Source: Lactobacillus kimbladii (GTDB taxonomy: Bacteria > Bacillota > Bacilli > Lactobacillales > Lactobacillaceae). From it: a stretch of 64,000 nucleotides of DNA. Within the stretch, counting starts at the first letter, position 1. Each line of letters starts with the position of its first letter. Location: the NCBI RefSeq assembly GCF_014323605.1, contig NZ_SCMB01000003.1, forward strand, positions 124,001 to 188,000, written 5' to 3'. Of the stretch, positions 30,743 to 40,378 are shown piece by piece. The notes under the pieces were generated by a model. It saw nothing but the letters and a program-made list of their open reading frames with translations. It was not told the DNA's origin and ran no database searches. The position numbers and the translations under genes were made by a program.

Positions 30743-32548
30743 ATGGCTGGTCTTATACCTGAAGAAACAATTGCTAAAGTTCGTAATAATGTCAATATTG
30801 TCAATGTCATAAGTCAGTATGTTTCACTTGAAAAGAAGGGCAAGGATTTTGTCGGTCTCTGTCCTTTTCATGAAGAAAAAACGCCTTCATTTACTGTTAG
30901 CGAGGGAAAACAATTTTTTAAGTGTTTTGGTTGCGGTAAAGGTGGCAACGTTTTTTCATTTCTAATGTACAAGGAAAATTTAACTTTTCCGGAAAGTGTT
31001 CAAAAAGTAGCTGATTTTGCTCATATTGATATTGGTGAATATTCCAGTCAAAAACCAAAATTTTCTAATATACTCATCAAAATAAATGAAGAAGCAGCTG
31101 ACTTTTATCATCGAGTATTAGTTTCTACTAATGCGGGAAAGCCCGGGTATAACTATGCAAAAAAGCGTGGTCTTGACCATGACATTATCAGTCACTTTCG
31201 AATTGGTTATGCTCCCAAACAAAATAATTTGCTTTTAACTTACCTCAGGGAACAAAATTTTAAAGATGAGGACCTGGTAAAAAGTGGTTTGTTTGTTCAA
31301 TCACAAAATGGGGACTTATTCGATCGTTTTAGGGAGAGGTTAATGTTTCCGCTTAGCAACGAAGGAGACTATGTCGTTGGCTTTTCTGGAAGAAGACTTT
31401 CTAATGATAAAACTGAAGCTAAATATATTAATAGTCCAGAAACCGAAATATTTACCAAATCAAAAACTCTATTCCATTTTGCAGAAGCAAAAAAAGCTGC
31501 TCGAAGTGAAAAACATTTAATTTTGTATGAAGGATATATGGATGTAATTGCAGCATATAAAGCTGGAATAAAATCTGGTCTCGCATCGATGGGTACCAGT
31601 TTGACAGATCAGCAAGTATATATGTTACGCAGGATTACTAAAAATATCATTATCAATTATGATGGGGATGACCCTGGAATACATGCCGAAGAACGAGCAG
31701 CAAGAATGTTCAACCAAATTGGAGGCTTTAACTTAGGAATTGTTGTTTTGCCTGAAAAACTTGACCCTGATGAATTTGTTAAAAAATATGGTATTGAAAA
31801 ATACCAAGACGAAGTCAAAGGCGCTTTGACGCCAACAGATTTTTTCTTGAAAAGGTTAGGACAGAAATATAATCTCGCAAATGATAGGGAAAAATTGGCA
31901 TACTTAGATGAGGCCATGAAAGAAATAGCTCAGTTGTCTAATCCAGTTGAACAAGATTTATATTTGAACAAAATTGCCAAGGAACAAGGAGTGGCACAAG
32001 ATTCACTTAAAGTGAATTTGACAAAATACCGCAGGCAACAAAATAAAGCAAAAAGGCATCAAGGTTATCCTGCTCCAGAACAAAGTGAATCCTATAATTA
32101 TTCAAATCCACTAGTTGATAACGTTCAAAAGCAGGAAGCTAGCGATCCTATTCAAACTCGCTTATTATATTTATTTATTCATTCAAAACATGCTCGTGAA
32201 TATCTATTATCCCATCAATTCCTGTTCCCAGACTCAGAATTTCAAAAATTAGCGGAATTATGGTTAAATTTTAGTGAAAATGAAGAAAATCCAACAGTTA
32301 ATAGTTTCTTAGATTTTATTCCGAGGGAACTTCAAGGTATAATAGTTAATGCTGAAATGACAAACATGCCCCAGGATTTTTCAGACCGCGAAATTGATGA
32401 GCAAATAAACGCATTAAATATGCGCAAAATTAATATTGAACTGCAACATTTAATGAATGATTTACAAGATGCAAAACGAAAAACTGACACAGAGGAAATA
32501 TTAGATATTACTCGTAAAATTTTACAGTTAAAAAGAATTCAGGGTTAA
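30743..32548 (+). CDS. dnaG: DNA primase
   Basis: The 601-residue primase has an N-terminal CHC2 zinc finger (Cys40, His43, Cys61, Cys64). The TOPRIM domain contains [17 protein letters not shown] and the DGDDPG acidic motif. A DnaB-interacting C-terminal domain completes it. It belongs to the macromolecular synthesis order dnaG-rpoD, with rpoD starting 13 bp later. Confidence 0.97.
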   Translation: MAGLIPEETIAKVRNNVNIVNVISQYVSLEKKGKDFVGLCPFHEEKTPSFTVSEGKQFFKCFGCGKGGNVFSFLMYKENLTFPESVQKVADFAHIDIGEYSSQKPKFSNILIKINEEAADFYHRVLVSTNAGKPGYNYAKKRGLDHDIISHFRIGYAPKQNNLLLTYLREQNFKDEDLVKSGLFVQSQNGDLFDRFRERLMFPLSNEGDYVVGFSGRRLSNDKTEAKYINSPETEIFTKSKTLFHFAEAKKAARSEKHLILYEGYMDVIAAYKAGIKSGLASMGTSLTDQQVYMLRRITKNIIINYDGDDPGIHAEERAARMFNQIGGFNLGIVVLPEKLDPDEFVKKYGIEKYQDEVKGALTPTDFFLKRLGQKYNLANDREKLAYLDEAMKEIAQLSNPVEQDLYLNKIAKEQGVAQDSLKVNLTKYRRQQNKAKRHQGYPAPEQSESYNYSNPLVDNVQKQEASDPIQTRLLYLFIHSKHAREYLLSHQFLFPDSEFQKLAELWLNFSENEENPTVNSFLDFIPRELQGIIVNAEMTNMPQDFSDREIDEQINALNMRKINIELQHLMNDLQDAKRKTDTEEILDITRKILQLKRIQG

Positions 32549-32561
32549 AGGGGGGCTTATT

Positions 32562-33683
32562 GTGGCAGATAAGGAAAAAGCAGCTAACAACGAAAAATTA
32601 TCTTTAGACAAGATGGTTAAAAAGGTTGTCAAAGATGTTAAAAAAGATAAATCTATTACTGAAAAGGAATTTGTTGCTCAACTGGTTAAGCCCTATAAAC
32701 TACAGGGAAAAGCAGTCGATCAATTAGTTCAGGAATTTGAAGATAACGGCATCAGTATAGTTGATGAAAAGGGTAATCCATCGAGATTAGCCTTGAAAAA
32801 GCAAAAAGATGTTGAAAAAGCTGAATTAAAAGATATGTCAGCACCTTCAAGCGTTAGGATGAATGATCCGGTCAGAATGTATCTGAAAGAAATCGGTCGG
32901 GTACCCCTACTGAATGCAGATCAGGAAATTTCTTTAGCAAAAAGGATTGAAAAAGGTGATGAAGAAGCTAAGCAGGAGCTGGCAGAAGCCAACTTGCGTT
33001 TAGTTGTTTCGATTGCTAAACGTTATGTAGGCCGTGGTATGTCATTTCTTGATCTGATTCAAGAAGGAAATATGGGTCTGATGAAGGCCGTGGATAAATT
33101 TGATTACAGCCTAGGTTTCAAGTTCTCAACTTATGCAACTTGGTGGATCAGGCAGGCAATAACTCGTGCGATCGCCGACCAAGCTAGAACTATCAGAATT
33201 CCAGTTCACATGGTCGAAACTATTAATAAGCTAATCAGAATCCAAAGGCAATTACTGCAAGACTTAGGTCGTGAACCGACTCCAGAAGAAATCGGGGCAG
33301 AAATGGACATGCCTACTTCTAAAGTTCGTGACATTTTAAAGATAGCTCAAGAGCCGGTATCCTTAGAAACTCCAATTGGGGAAGAGGACGATTCTCATCT
33401 TGGAGATTTCATTAAGGATAAAGATGCAACTAGTCCTGAACAACATGCTTCTTATGAAATGCTGAAAGAGCAATTAGAAGAAGTGCTTGATACCTTAACA
33501 GACAGAGAAGAAAATGTTCTTCGCTTACGTTTTGGACTTGATGATGGTCGAACTAGAACACTTGAGGAAGTTGGCAAAGTGTTTGGAGTTACCCGTGAGC
33601 GCATTCGTCAAATTGAAGCTAAAGCTTTACGGAAATTAAGACATCCAAGTAGGTCAAATCAATTACGTGATTTCCTAGATTAA
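32562..33683 (+). CDS. rpoD: RNA polymerase primary sigma factor (sigma-A)
   Basis: The 373-residue housekeeping sigma factor has region 1.1 at the N-terminus and [16 protein letters not shown] in region 1.2. Region 2 contains [19 protein letters not shown] and [13 protein letters not shown]. Region 4 has the helix-turn-helix [20 protein letters not shown]. Translation starts at GTG after a strong AAAGGGGGG site. A terminator follows 11 bp after the stop. Confidence 0.98.
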   Translation: MADKEKAANNEKLSLDKMVKKVVKDVKKDKSITEKEFVAQLVKPYKLQGKAVDQLVQEFEDNGISIVDEKGNPSRLALKKQKDVEKAELKDMSAPSSVRMNDPVRMYLKEIGRVPLLNADQEISLAKRIEKGDEEAKQELAEANLRLVVSIAKRYVGRGMSFLDLIQEGNMGLMKAVDKFDYSLGFKFSTYATWWIRQAITRAIADQARTIRIPVHMVETINKLIRIQRQLLQDLGREPTPEEIGAEMDMPTSKVRDILKIAQEPVSLETPIGEEDDSHLGDFIKDKDATSPEQHASYEMLKEQLEEVLDTLTDREENVLRLRFGLDDGRTRTLEEVGKVFGVTRERIRQIEAKALRKLRHPSRSNQLRDFLD

Positions 33684-33693
33684 TTAGCCAAAC

Positions 33694-33726
33694 AAAAGAC
33701 AAGATTTAAAAAAATCTTGTCTTTTT
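33694..33726 (+). terminator. terminator after rpoD, shared with the convergent CPBP gene
   Basis: AAAAGACAAGATTT pairs with AAATCTTGTCTTTT over about 13 bp, followed by T residues. The CPBP gene on the other strand ends 2 bp away. Confidence 0.85.
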
Positions 33727-33727
33727 A

Positions 33728-34957
33728 TTATCTAAAAGTTAATTCGCTAGCAGCATGATTATTTTCTAGTCCCCATTGCTGCAAATTATATTCAATAACA
33801 CTTTTTCGCTTACCTGATAATAAGAAGAAAGCAAAAGCCAAATAGATCAAAGTGGTAATAAAGAGATATTCCCAGTCAAAGATATGGGGTACTCTCATAA
33901 CTGTTGAGCCAGTAGCTAGGAAGGCTAGTATATCATAAACTGCATGATAGCCCAAATTAACCAAAAAAGAACCTGTATATAAATAAACTGCAGCAAAAAC
34001 AATACCTGCGGCAAACGCATTAATCATTTGTAAAATCGTGGCAGAGAGTGGTTGCATTAGTGTGTTAGTAAGATGAATTGAACCGAAAAGCAAACCATCC
34101 AGTAATACTGCCAATAAAACTTGATTTTTAGAATTTTTAAATATTTTGAGTAATATACTTAAAACACAAAAACGCATTAACCATTCTTCAGCTACACCAG
34201 CTTCTATGCCCTGACAAATATACTGAGTTACGTGTTTTGTTGTTATATGAAAATCCCAGCGTGTTAGCAATTGTCCTAAATTATCTGCATCATTAAAAGC
34301 ATTAATTAGGCAGTCAGCAATAATAAAAATAAATATAACTGCAAGAACTGAATACTTAGCTCTTGGACTTATTCTCAAACTCGGATTTTGATAATGCCAG
34401 CTTTTCATTACAACAATTGATGAAATCACAAAACAAATGCTACCTGTGATTCCTGTGGTGTTGAGAACTTGAAGCCAAGAATGGCTATCCATAGTTAAAA
34501 TTTCAGGTAGCGAAACAATTAAACTTGCAAACAACAATAAAGTTATGATCTGGCCAATCGGATTCTTTACTTTGCCCCATGCCAGTTCTGCCATAGGAAC
34601 TAGCATAATGAGTTCATACAGGGTAAGGAGAATTAATAAAAAGATCGCATTCTTATTATTCAAAATTTTGATGAATGCTGCTTCCAAACTGAGTAGTGCA
34701 AAAAAGTACAATAATATATTGACGGACTGAAAATAATGATTAAATTGAACTAACTTTCTTTCAGGATGTTTTTCGCATAAAAGGGTTAGTTGCAATAGAA
34801 CCAGTATGAATAAAACCGGCAGAACTACTACTGCTCCAAGTCTACTCTTGGTTAGGGGGTTGATTTTGAAAAATAGCACAAGTGCCACAATAAGCAAAAT
34901 TTCTTGAACAATTATTTGTCCAAGGTGCCAACGCTTAATTCCTTTTTCCGACAGCAT
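33728..34957 (-). CDS. CPBP-family intramembrane metalloprotease
   Basis: The 409-residue polytopic membrane protein has about ten hydrophobic segments. The CPBP (CAAX protease and bacteriocin-processing) motifs sit in its last third: EEWLMR at 257-262 (EExxxR), FGSIH at 291-295 (FxxxH), and a later GYHAVYD histidine. In lactobacilli such proteins are linked with bacteriocin self-immunity or peptide processing, but no bacteriocin gene is seen beside it. A GAGGAG ribosome site precedes the ATG. It follows the NUDIX gene by 11 bp, so the two form an operon. Confidence 0.85.
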   Translation of the reverse strand: MLSEKGIKRWHLGQIIVQEILLIVALVLFFKINPLTKSRLGAVVVLPVLFILVLLQLTLLCEKHPERKLVQFNHYFQSVNILLYFFALLSLEAAFIKILNNKNAIFLLILLTLYELIMLVPMAELAWGKVKNPIGQIITLLLFASLIVSLPEILTMDSHSWLQVLNTTGITGSICFVISSIVVMKSWHYQNPSLRISPRAKYSVLAVIFIFIIADCLINAFNDADNLGQLLTRWDFHITTKHVTQYICQGIEAGVAEEWLMRFCVLSILLKIFKNSKNQVLLAVLLDGLLFGSIHLTNTLMQPLSATILQMINAFAAGIVFAAVYLYTGSFLVNLGYHAVYDILAFLATGSTVMRVPHIFDWEYLFITTLIYLAFAFFLLSGKRKSVIEYNLQQWGLENNHAASELTFR

Positions 34958-34968
34958 TTGTATACTCC

Positions 34969-35409
34969 TCAGAATAATTCATCTCGTTCACCATCCAAGA
35001 TATGCTCATCAATATCTTCGTTAAAGTATACCAGCAAGTCGCGGTCAAAATTATATGCTAATTTATGTTGGAAAAGTTCTTCTTTAGTCATCCACGTCAA
35101 TTTGCCTTCTCTTGAGGCTTTGACTGTGCCAGTGAATTCAGTCGCTATATAAAAAAGAACAAGATAGCGGTGATCATTTTCATCATAAAATTGCTTAATG
35201 CCACATAGGCGAGGGTTTTTGATATCTAAATTTGTTTCTTCTTTAACTTCCCGCACCACTGAATCATAAAAAGATTCATGATCTTCAACATGGCCACCTG
35301 GAAACGTCAATCCGGGCCAGTATGGGTCATTACGATTCAAGACTAAGATATTGTCTTCTTTTTTTATCATACACATATTTGTCAAAGTAACAGGTTCAGT
35401 TCTATCCAT
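34969..35409 (-). CDS. NUDIX hydrolase (MutT-like)
   Basis: The 146-residue protein has NUDIX box GGHVEDHESFYDSVVREVKEETN, complete except that Asn replaces the final glycine. It probably hydrolyses a nucleoside diphosphate derivative such as 8-oxo-dGTP; the substrate cannot be assigned. It is the first gene of a two-gene minus-strand unit with the CPBP protease, inserted between rpoD and trmK. Confidence 0.88.
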   Translation of the reverse strand: MDRTEPVTLTNMCMIKKEDNILVLNRNDPYWPGLTFPGGHVEDHESFYDSVVREVKEETNLDIKNPRLCGIKQFYDENDHRYLVLFYIATEFTGTVKASREGKLTWMTKEELFQHKLAYNFDRDLLVYFNEDIDEHILDGERDELF

Positions 35410-35556
35410 TAAAACAATTCACTTTCATTTAATTCATATGTTCAATTATAAAATAGGAATTTAGAAAGAAAAAGAAAATTTAAAACTAAAAGCAAGAATT
35501 AAATATGTAATTAAGAGAAAAACTATATTGGCAATGTCTTTTTAAAAAATATAGAG

Positions 35557-35587
35557 TTGACTAATTCTAATTTAAAGCCATTATGCT
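35557..35587 (+). promoter_or_regulatory. possible promoter of trmK-yqfO
   Basis: TTGACT (35557-35562) and TATGCT (35582-35587) are separated by 19 bp, slightly long. It lies about 30 bp before the trmK start, where a new promoter is expected after the opposite-strand genes. Confidence 0.35.
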
Positions 35588-35618
35588 AAAATTCTATTAT
35601 AAAGAAAGTAGGATAAAG

Positions 35619-36302
35619 ATGAATTTACGATTGAGTACTTTAGCACAAATGGTTGATCAAGGAGCCCGAATTGCTGACATCGGAACAGATCACGCTTATT
35701 TACCAATCCAATTAGTAAAAGAGGGTAAAGTTGATTATGCTATTGCCAGTGATGTAGCAGCTGGTCCCTTACAAAATGCGGAAAAAGATATCGCTGCGGC
35801 CGGCTTAAAAGACAAAATTGAAACCCGTCTGGGATCTGGTCTTGAAACAGTTAGCGCCAAAGATAGAATTGATACAGTGGTAATTGCTGGTATGGGTGGT
35901 AAATTAATGACCAATATTTTAGATGAAGCTTGGTCAGAAAATTTTCATTTTGCGACTTTAATTTTGGAACCTAATGTAGGCGAACCTGGTGTGCGTGAAT
36001 GGCTTTCAACACATAAGTATCAAATTATTGATGAAAAAATTATCGCTGAAGCCGGGCATATATATGAGCTGATCAAGGCACAAAAGGTGGAAAGTACTGT
36101 CAGGTTAACTGACCGGCAAATATTTTTTGGCCCAGAAATTTTAAAAGAAAAAAATCAGTTTTTTTATCAAAAATGGCGTAATCAGCTTGCATATCACAAG
36201 AAATTACTGCTTAATTTAAATAAGGCTAAAGAAAAAGATTTTAACCATATTCACCAAATTGAGTCAGAAATAAAAATGATTGAGGAAGAAATAAATGACT
36301 AA
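35619..36302 (+). CDS. trmK: tRNA (adenine(22)-N1)-methyltransferase
   Basis: The 227-residue class I SAM methyltransferase has IADIGTDHAYLPI as motif I and VVIAGMGGKLM later, both typical of TrmK. A C-terminal coiled-coil stretch follows (about residues 185-225). The ATG at 35619 has a GGAT ribosome site and starts MNLRLSTLAQM as in relatives. The earlier in-frame ATG at 35583 lies in the promoter region. It overlaps yqfO by 8 bp. Confidence 0.94.
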   Translation: MNLRLSTLAQMVDQGARIADIGTDHAYLPIQLVKEGKVDYAIASDVAAGPLQNAEKDIAAAGLKDKIETRLGSGLETVSAKDRIDTVVIAGMGGKLMTNILDEAWSENFHFATLILEPNVGEPGVREWLSTHKYQIIDEKIIAEAGHIYELIKAQKVESTVRLTDRQIFFGPEILKEKNQFFYQKWRNQLAYHKKLLLNLNKAKEKDFNHIHQIESEIKMIEEEIND

Positions 36303-37092
36303 AGTAGAAGATGTAGTTGCCGTTTTACAGCATCATTTTCCAGAAGAAATAGCAAGTAAAGGCGATCCAGTTGGCATCCAAATAGGCTCGATGCAGCAGA
36401 ATGTCACTAAAATAATGACCACCTTAGATGTCAGACCACAAGTGGTGGACGAGGCAGTACAAAATGGAGTTGACCTGATTATCAGTCATCACCCCTTGAT
36501 GTTTCGCCCTGCTCCAAACTTGGATTTTGCCAATCCCCAATATGCCATGTATGGCAAAATTATTGCTCATGGAATAACAGTCTATTCTATCCACACTAAC
36601 TCAGATAAAGCAGATGATGGCTCAAGTGACTGGCAAGCTGAAGAGTTGGGTTTGAAAGACGTTGAGCCTTTTTGTCCAGATGATGATGGCATTGCTATAG
36701 GACGTAAGGGGAGGCTGACGCAGCCATTATCAGCTCAAGACTTTGCTTATTATGTCAAAGACAAGATGCAAGTAAAAATGGTAAGATTAATTACTGCTGA
36801 TAATCAGCAGACTATATCTTCAGTTTGTTTTATCTGCGGTGATGGTGGCAAATATTGGCATCAAGCAGTAGAAGAGAATATTGATGCTTTTATTACTGGT
36901 GACGTTTATTACCATACAGGCCACGATATGATTTCTGCCGGTCTGACGGTAGTAGATCCAGGTCACTACACTGAAAAGATTTTTAAAGAAAAAATTTATC
37001 AGGAATTGCTTGAATGGAATAAAGAACATTCTTGGGATGTTGAAGTCGCAGAATCACAAGTTTCTACTAATCCATTTCAAGATTTATTTTAA
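36295..37092 (+). CDS. Nif3-like dinuclear metal centre protein (YqfO family)
   Basis: The 265-residue protein has the NIF3 metal ligands: ISHHPLMF (two His) near residue 64 and IHTNSDKADDG near 100, with VVDPGHYTEK near the end. Relatives show GTP cyclohydrolase-like folds, but the physiological role is unclear. Its pairing with trmK is a standard Firmicute gene pair. Confidence 0.93.
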   Translation: MTKVEDVVAVLQHHFPEEIASKGDPVGIQIGSMQQNVTKIMTTLDVRPQVVDEAVQNGVDLIISHHPLMFRPAPNLDFANPQYAMYGKIIAHGITVYSIHTNSDKADDGSSDWQAEELGLKDVEPFCPDDDGIAIGRKGRLTQPLSAQDFAYYVKDKMQVKMVRLITADNQQTISSVCFICGDGGKYWHQAVEENIDAFITGDVYYHTGHDMISAGLTVVDPGHYTEKIFKEKIYQELLEWNKEHSWDVEVAESQVSTNPFQDLF

Positions 37093-37105
37093 TTAAGGAG
37101 AGACA

Positions 37106-38347
37106 ATGAAATATCCAAATTTATTACCAAGATTTTTAAAATATGTAAAAGTTAATTCACGCTCTGATGAGCATTCAGACAGGTTTCCTTCGACAAAACG
37201 TCAGGAAGATTTTCAAAAACAGATTATTTTACCTGATCTCGAAGAGCTCGGCTTGAAAGATGTGCATTATAATCAGAAATCAGGCTGTGTCATTGCCGAA
37301 ATACCGGCAAATGTAGATTATGATGTACCTGTAATGGGACTTCTAGCACACTGTGATACCGCAGACTTTAATGCGGAAAATGTGAGACCACAGGTTCACG
37401 AGAATTATGATGGGAAATCAAAAATTCGCCTTGGAGATTCTGAATTCTATTTAGATCCTGCCGAATTTCCAAACTTAAAGAAATATGCGGGACAGACTAT
37501 CATTACAGCTTCTGGGGACACACTGCTTGGCGGAGATGATAAATGTGGGGTAGCAGAATTAGTTACTGTAGCAGAATATCTGTTAAATCACCCTGAAATA
37601 AAACATGGTAAGATTCGCCTTGGTTTTACTCCTGACGAAGAAATCGGTATGGGGGCCCAGCATTTTGATATTGATGAATTTGGGGCAGATTTTGCTTTCA
37701 CGGTTGATGGCGGAGCTCCAGGTAAGTTAGATTGGGGTACTTTTTCTGCTGCTACTTTCACGCTTGATATTCAAGGAGTAAATGTGCATCCTTCGGTGGC
37801 TAAAGATCAGATGATAAATGCCATCCAGGTTGGTATTAACTTCCAAAATCAACTTCCGCAAAACGAAGTTCCTGAAAAAACAGCTGGACGAGAAGGATTT
37901 TATCATCTGACCAATTTTACTGGTACAGTTGATAACGCACAAATGGAATACATTGTGCGCGACTTTGAAAGAGATGGTCTGGAAGATCGTAAAAATAAAG
38001 TTAAGGCTATTGTTAATCAAATGAACAAGGACTTTGGTACTGAGAGAATTAAGCTTAACATGAGAGATCAATATTACAATATGGCTGATATTCTTAAAGA
38101 CCACATGGAAATTGTTAATTTGGCGAGAAAAGCTTATAAAGCTGAAGGTTTAACCATCAATGAAGACCCCGTAAGGGGAGGGACAGATGGGTCACTTTTA
38201 ACTTATAGAGGTTTACCTTGCCCGGATCTTTTTTCTGGTCAAGAAAACATGCACGGCAGGTTTGAATATACTGTTCTGGAGTCCATGGCAAAAGCAGTAG
38301 ACGTCATGATTAAAATGATAGAGTTGAATGCAAATAGCAATAAATAG
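37106..38347 (+). CDS. pepT: peptidase T (tripeptidase)
   Basis: This 413-residue M20B metallopeptidase releases N-terminal residues from tripeptides. Zinc ligands are visible in LLAHCDTAD, GGDDKCG, DEEIGMG and FTVDGG, and the GGTDGS loop near the end is conserved. It is cytoplasmic, part of the peptide-use machinery of lactobacilli. It is 13 bp after yqfO and probably co-transcribed. Confidence 0.96.
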   Translation: MKYPNLLPRFLKYVKVNSRSDEHSDRFPSTKRQEDFQKQIILPDLEELGLKDVHYNQKSGCVIAEIPANVDYDVPVMGLLAHCDTADFNAENVRPQVHENYDGKSKIRLGDSEFYLDPAEFPNLKKYAGQTIITASGDTLLGGDDKCGVAELVTVAEYLLNHPEIKHGKIRLGFTPDEEIGMGAQHFDIDEFGADFAFTVDGGAPGKLDWGTFSAATFTLDIQGVNVHPSVAKDQMINAIQVGINFQNQLPQNEVPEKTAGREGFYHLTNFTGTVDNAQMEYIVRDFERDGLEDRKNKVKAIVNQMNKDFGTERIKLNMRDQYYNMADILKDHMEIVNLARKAYKAEGLTINEDPVRGGTDGSLLTYRGLPCPDLFSGQENMHGRFEYTVLESMAKAVDVMIKMIELNANSNK

Positions 38348-38477
38348 TGAAACAAAAACGACTGTTTTTATTATTTCTTATTAAAATAATTAAAAGCTTA
38401 AATCTTGTTCTGATGGAGAAAATTTAACTTCTAAAAAGTTAGGAAAATTATGCACAATTAATAGAAATTTAAATTTA

Positions 38478-38522
38478 GGTACATAGGATCATTATCAAAA
38501 ATGGTTTTATGTGCCTTTTTTC
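38478..38522 (+). terminator. terminator-like hairpin downstream of pepT
   Basis: GGTACATA (38478-38485) pairs with TATGTGCC (38508-38515), one G-T pair, followed by T7. It is 130 bp after pepT, so it may end that transcript or a small RNA. Confidence 0.55.
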
Positions 38523-38626
38523 TTTTTAAAATTTTATATTGATAATTTGTGGAACACTTAAATTTTTCTAAGACAAAAGGCAAAAGACTCCTTGCAAAAG
38601 TTGATTATTTATTTTATTATACTAGA

Positions 38627-38644
38627 GTATTAGACAAATAGTTC
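38627..38644 (+). promoter_or_regulatory. degenerate operator-like dyad before broken ABC operon
   Basis: GTATTA-N6-TAGTTC. The left arm is identical to those before the two GntR cassettes at 41185 and 44980, and the right arm matches in 4 of 6 bases. A TATAAT box lies 5 bp downstream. Confidence 0.4.
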
Positions 38645-38677
38645 ACTATTATAATATAAGAGAAAGGATTAGTGATC

Positions 38678-39564
38678 ATGCGAAGTTCTATTGCACTACA
38701 AGTTGATGATGTTTGCACTTATGTGGGCAAGACAGTGCTAGTTAATAATGCTACTTTTGATGTTAAAGCTGGTGAAATAATAGGTCTAAAGGCCCAAATG
38801 GAGCTGGAAAAACAACTATTATGAAAACCATTTTAGGGTTAATGAAATTTAAAGGAAAAATAGAGGTCAATGGCAAAAATGTGTCCGAAAATGACCATCA
38901 TGCTTTAACAAGGGTTGGAGCATTAATTGAACATCCAGCAATTTACCCATTTCTTACTGGTATGCAAAATTTGACCCTTTATGCTCATGATCAAAAAGAT
39001 ATGGCAAATTTGATTTCTGAATTACAAATGGATTCATATATTAATAATAAGGCTAAAGGATATTCACTAGGGATGAAGCAAAAATTAGGCATAGCAATCG
39101 CCTTATTAAATCAGCCCCAAGTTGTAATTCTTGATGAACCAATGAACGGACTTGACATTGAATCAACGATTCGAGTAAGAAAATTAATCAAAAGATATTC
39201 TGATCAAGGAACAGCTTTTTTAATTTCAAGTCATATTTTAAGTGAATTACAAAAAGTAATGACGAGAGTTGTCTTAATCTCTGGAGGACAAATTATATTT
39301 AATAAAGAGGTCAAAGAATTTGAAAAAATTAGTCACCAAAAATACCATTTGACTACTGAAAATAATAAACTTGCAAAAAAGATTTTTGCTGCTTACCAGA
39401 TCACATTTACAGAAAATGAAAATTATTTGATAGTAAGTCAAAACGACATATACAAAATAGAAGATCTGCTATTTAACGAAGGTGTTCACTTAAAAGAAAT
39501 TTTGCCGCTTGAAGCCAACCTTGAACGAATTGTAGTTGATGTCTTGGAAAAGAAAAGGGGCTAG
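38678..39564 (+). pseudogene. ABC transporter ATP-binding protein (BcrA-type), frameshifted at Walker A
   Basis: The gene starts at 38678 with AGAAAGGAT upstream and reads in frame to GEIIGL. It then loses one base at about 38788-38791, exactly before the Walker A segment GPNGAGKTT, which lies in the next frame. The rest (to 39564) encodes a normal BcrA/LanF-like ATPase with signature YSLGMKQKLGIA and Walker B VVILDEP. Re-initiation at the ATG 38821 would give a protein without a P-loop, so activity should be lost. It leads two permease genes that are also broken. Confidence 0.88.
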
Positions 39565-39569
39565 ACAAA

Positions 39570-40360
39570 ATGCTTATAAGCTTTAAACAGGAAATCTATA
39601 AATTCAGGCATGAAAACATTGCTCTGTATGGTCTGATTATTCTCATGGTAACAATGACTTACAACTTTTTTACTAATCCTATTACGCGCCAATCCCTTGG
39701 CTACGGATTTGGTGCAAATGAGTTGATTACTTTAATAGTTATTACCGTAGCATCTGCAATTTTTTCAATGGAATACAAGAATAACACGATTATCATGCTG
39801 GAGTATAAGACTTCAAGCAAGTTTCAAATTTACTTTTCCAAGTTTTTGGTTGTCTTAGTCTATAGTTTTCTCCTAACAGTGATTGCATTTCTATTTACCT
39901 TGATTTTAAGCGTGATCTTTAATACTGGCAGATATGATTGGTTAGCCGTTCATAATGGGCATACTCTTTTAAATGGTTTGTTAACTAACCTGGCAGGAGC
40001 ATTGATTTATTCTTTTTTTAGCATTGGCTTATCTTTTATGCTCATTATGCTGGTTAAAAATAATGCTGTAGTAGTTTGTTTTGGAATTGTACTAGCATTT
40101 TTTGGTGCCAGCTTTTCCAAAGGATTAATGCAAACCTTTCCACATTCTTTTCCAAAGGATTAATGCAAACCTTTCCCCATTTTATAAGTACTATTAAATG
40201 GAACTTTTTAAATATGATTTTTATTTCCCAGCAATTATCAAATTCAAGCCTTAGCTTAAAATCGAATTTATCAAGTCTTGAACTAATTATAGCCAATATC
40301 GTTTACGGCATAGTTTTTATGGTTCTAGGATATTATCTATTCAAACATCGACGAGTATAA
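39570..40360 (+). pseudogene. ABC-2 type permease broken by a 35-bp tandem duplication
   Basis: The membrane protein (first frame from 39570) has about six hydrophobic segments and the MEYKNNTI motif usual in BcrB/LanE-type permeases. Near residue 190 a direct 35-bp duplication shifts the frame, and translation stops soon after. Removing one copy joins the first frame to the downstream frame (GLMQTFPHFISTIKWNFL ...) ending at 40360, giving a protein of about 251 residues, normal for this family. The gene is therefore a recent pseudogene. Confidence 0.88.
40112..40181 (+). repeat. 35-bp perfect-phase tandem duplication inside permease gene
   Basis: Copy 1 is 40112-40146 and copy 2 is 40147-40181. 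They differ at one base (A versus C near the end). 35 is not a multiple of three, so the duplication breaks the reading frame. Both copies begin CTTTTCCAAAGG. Confidence 0.95.
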
Positions 40361-40378
40361 AGAGAGGAGATCACTAAA

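Larger units (their letters stand above)
38348..38677 (+). other. AT-rich intergenic region between pepT and the broken ABC operon
   Basis: These 330 bp contain no credible ORF with a ribosome site. They include a terminator-like hairpin at 38478-38522 and, at the 3' end, a TATAAT (38650-38655) and an operator-like dyad (38627-38644). Otherwise I see only AT-rich sequence. Confidence 0.6.

Noticed and set aside
35583..35618. Upstream ATG start of trmK
   Set aside because: It lies within the probable promoter; the MNLRLSTLAQM start at 35619 has a ribosome site and matches the family.
38650..38655. TATAAT with TAGACA (38631-38636) as a full promoter of the broken ABC operon
   Set aside because: Spacing is only 13 bp. 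The -10 may be real, but the -35 is not credible.
40112..40181. Direct repeats as CRISPR or phage attachment site
   Set aside because: Only two abutting copies without spacers, inside a coding frame, and no cas, integrase or tRNA gene nearby.
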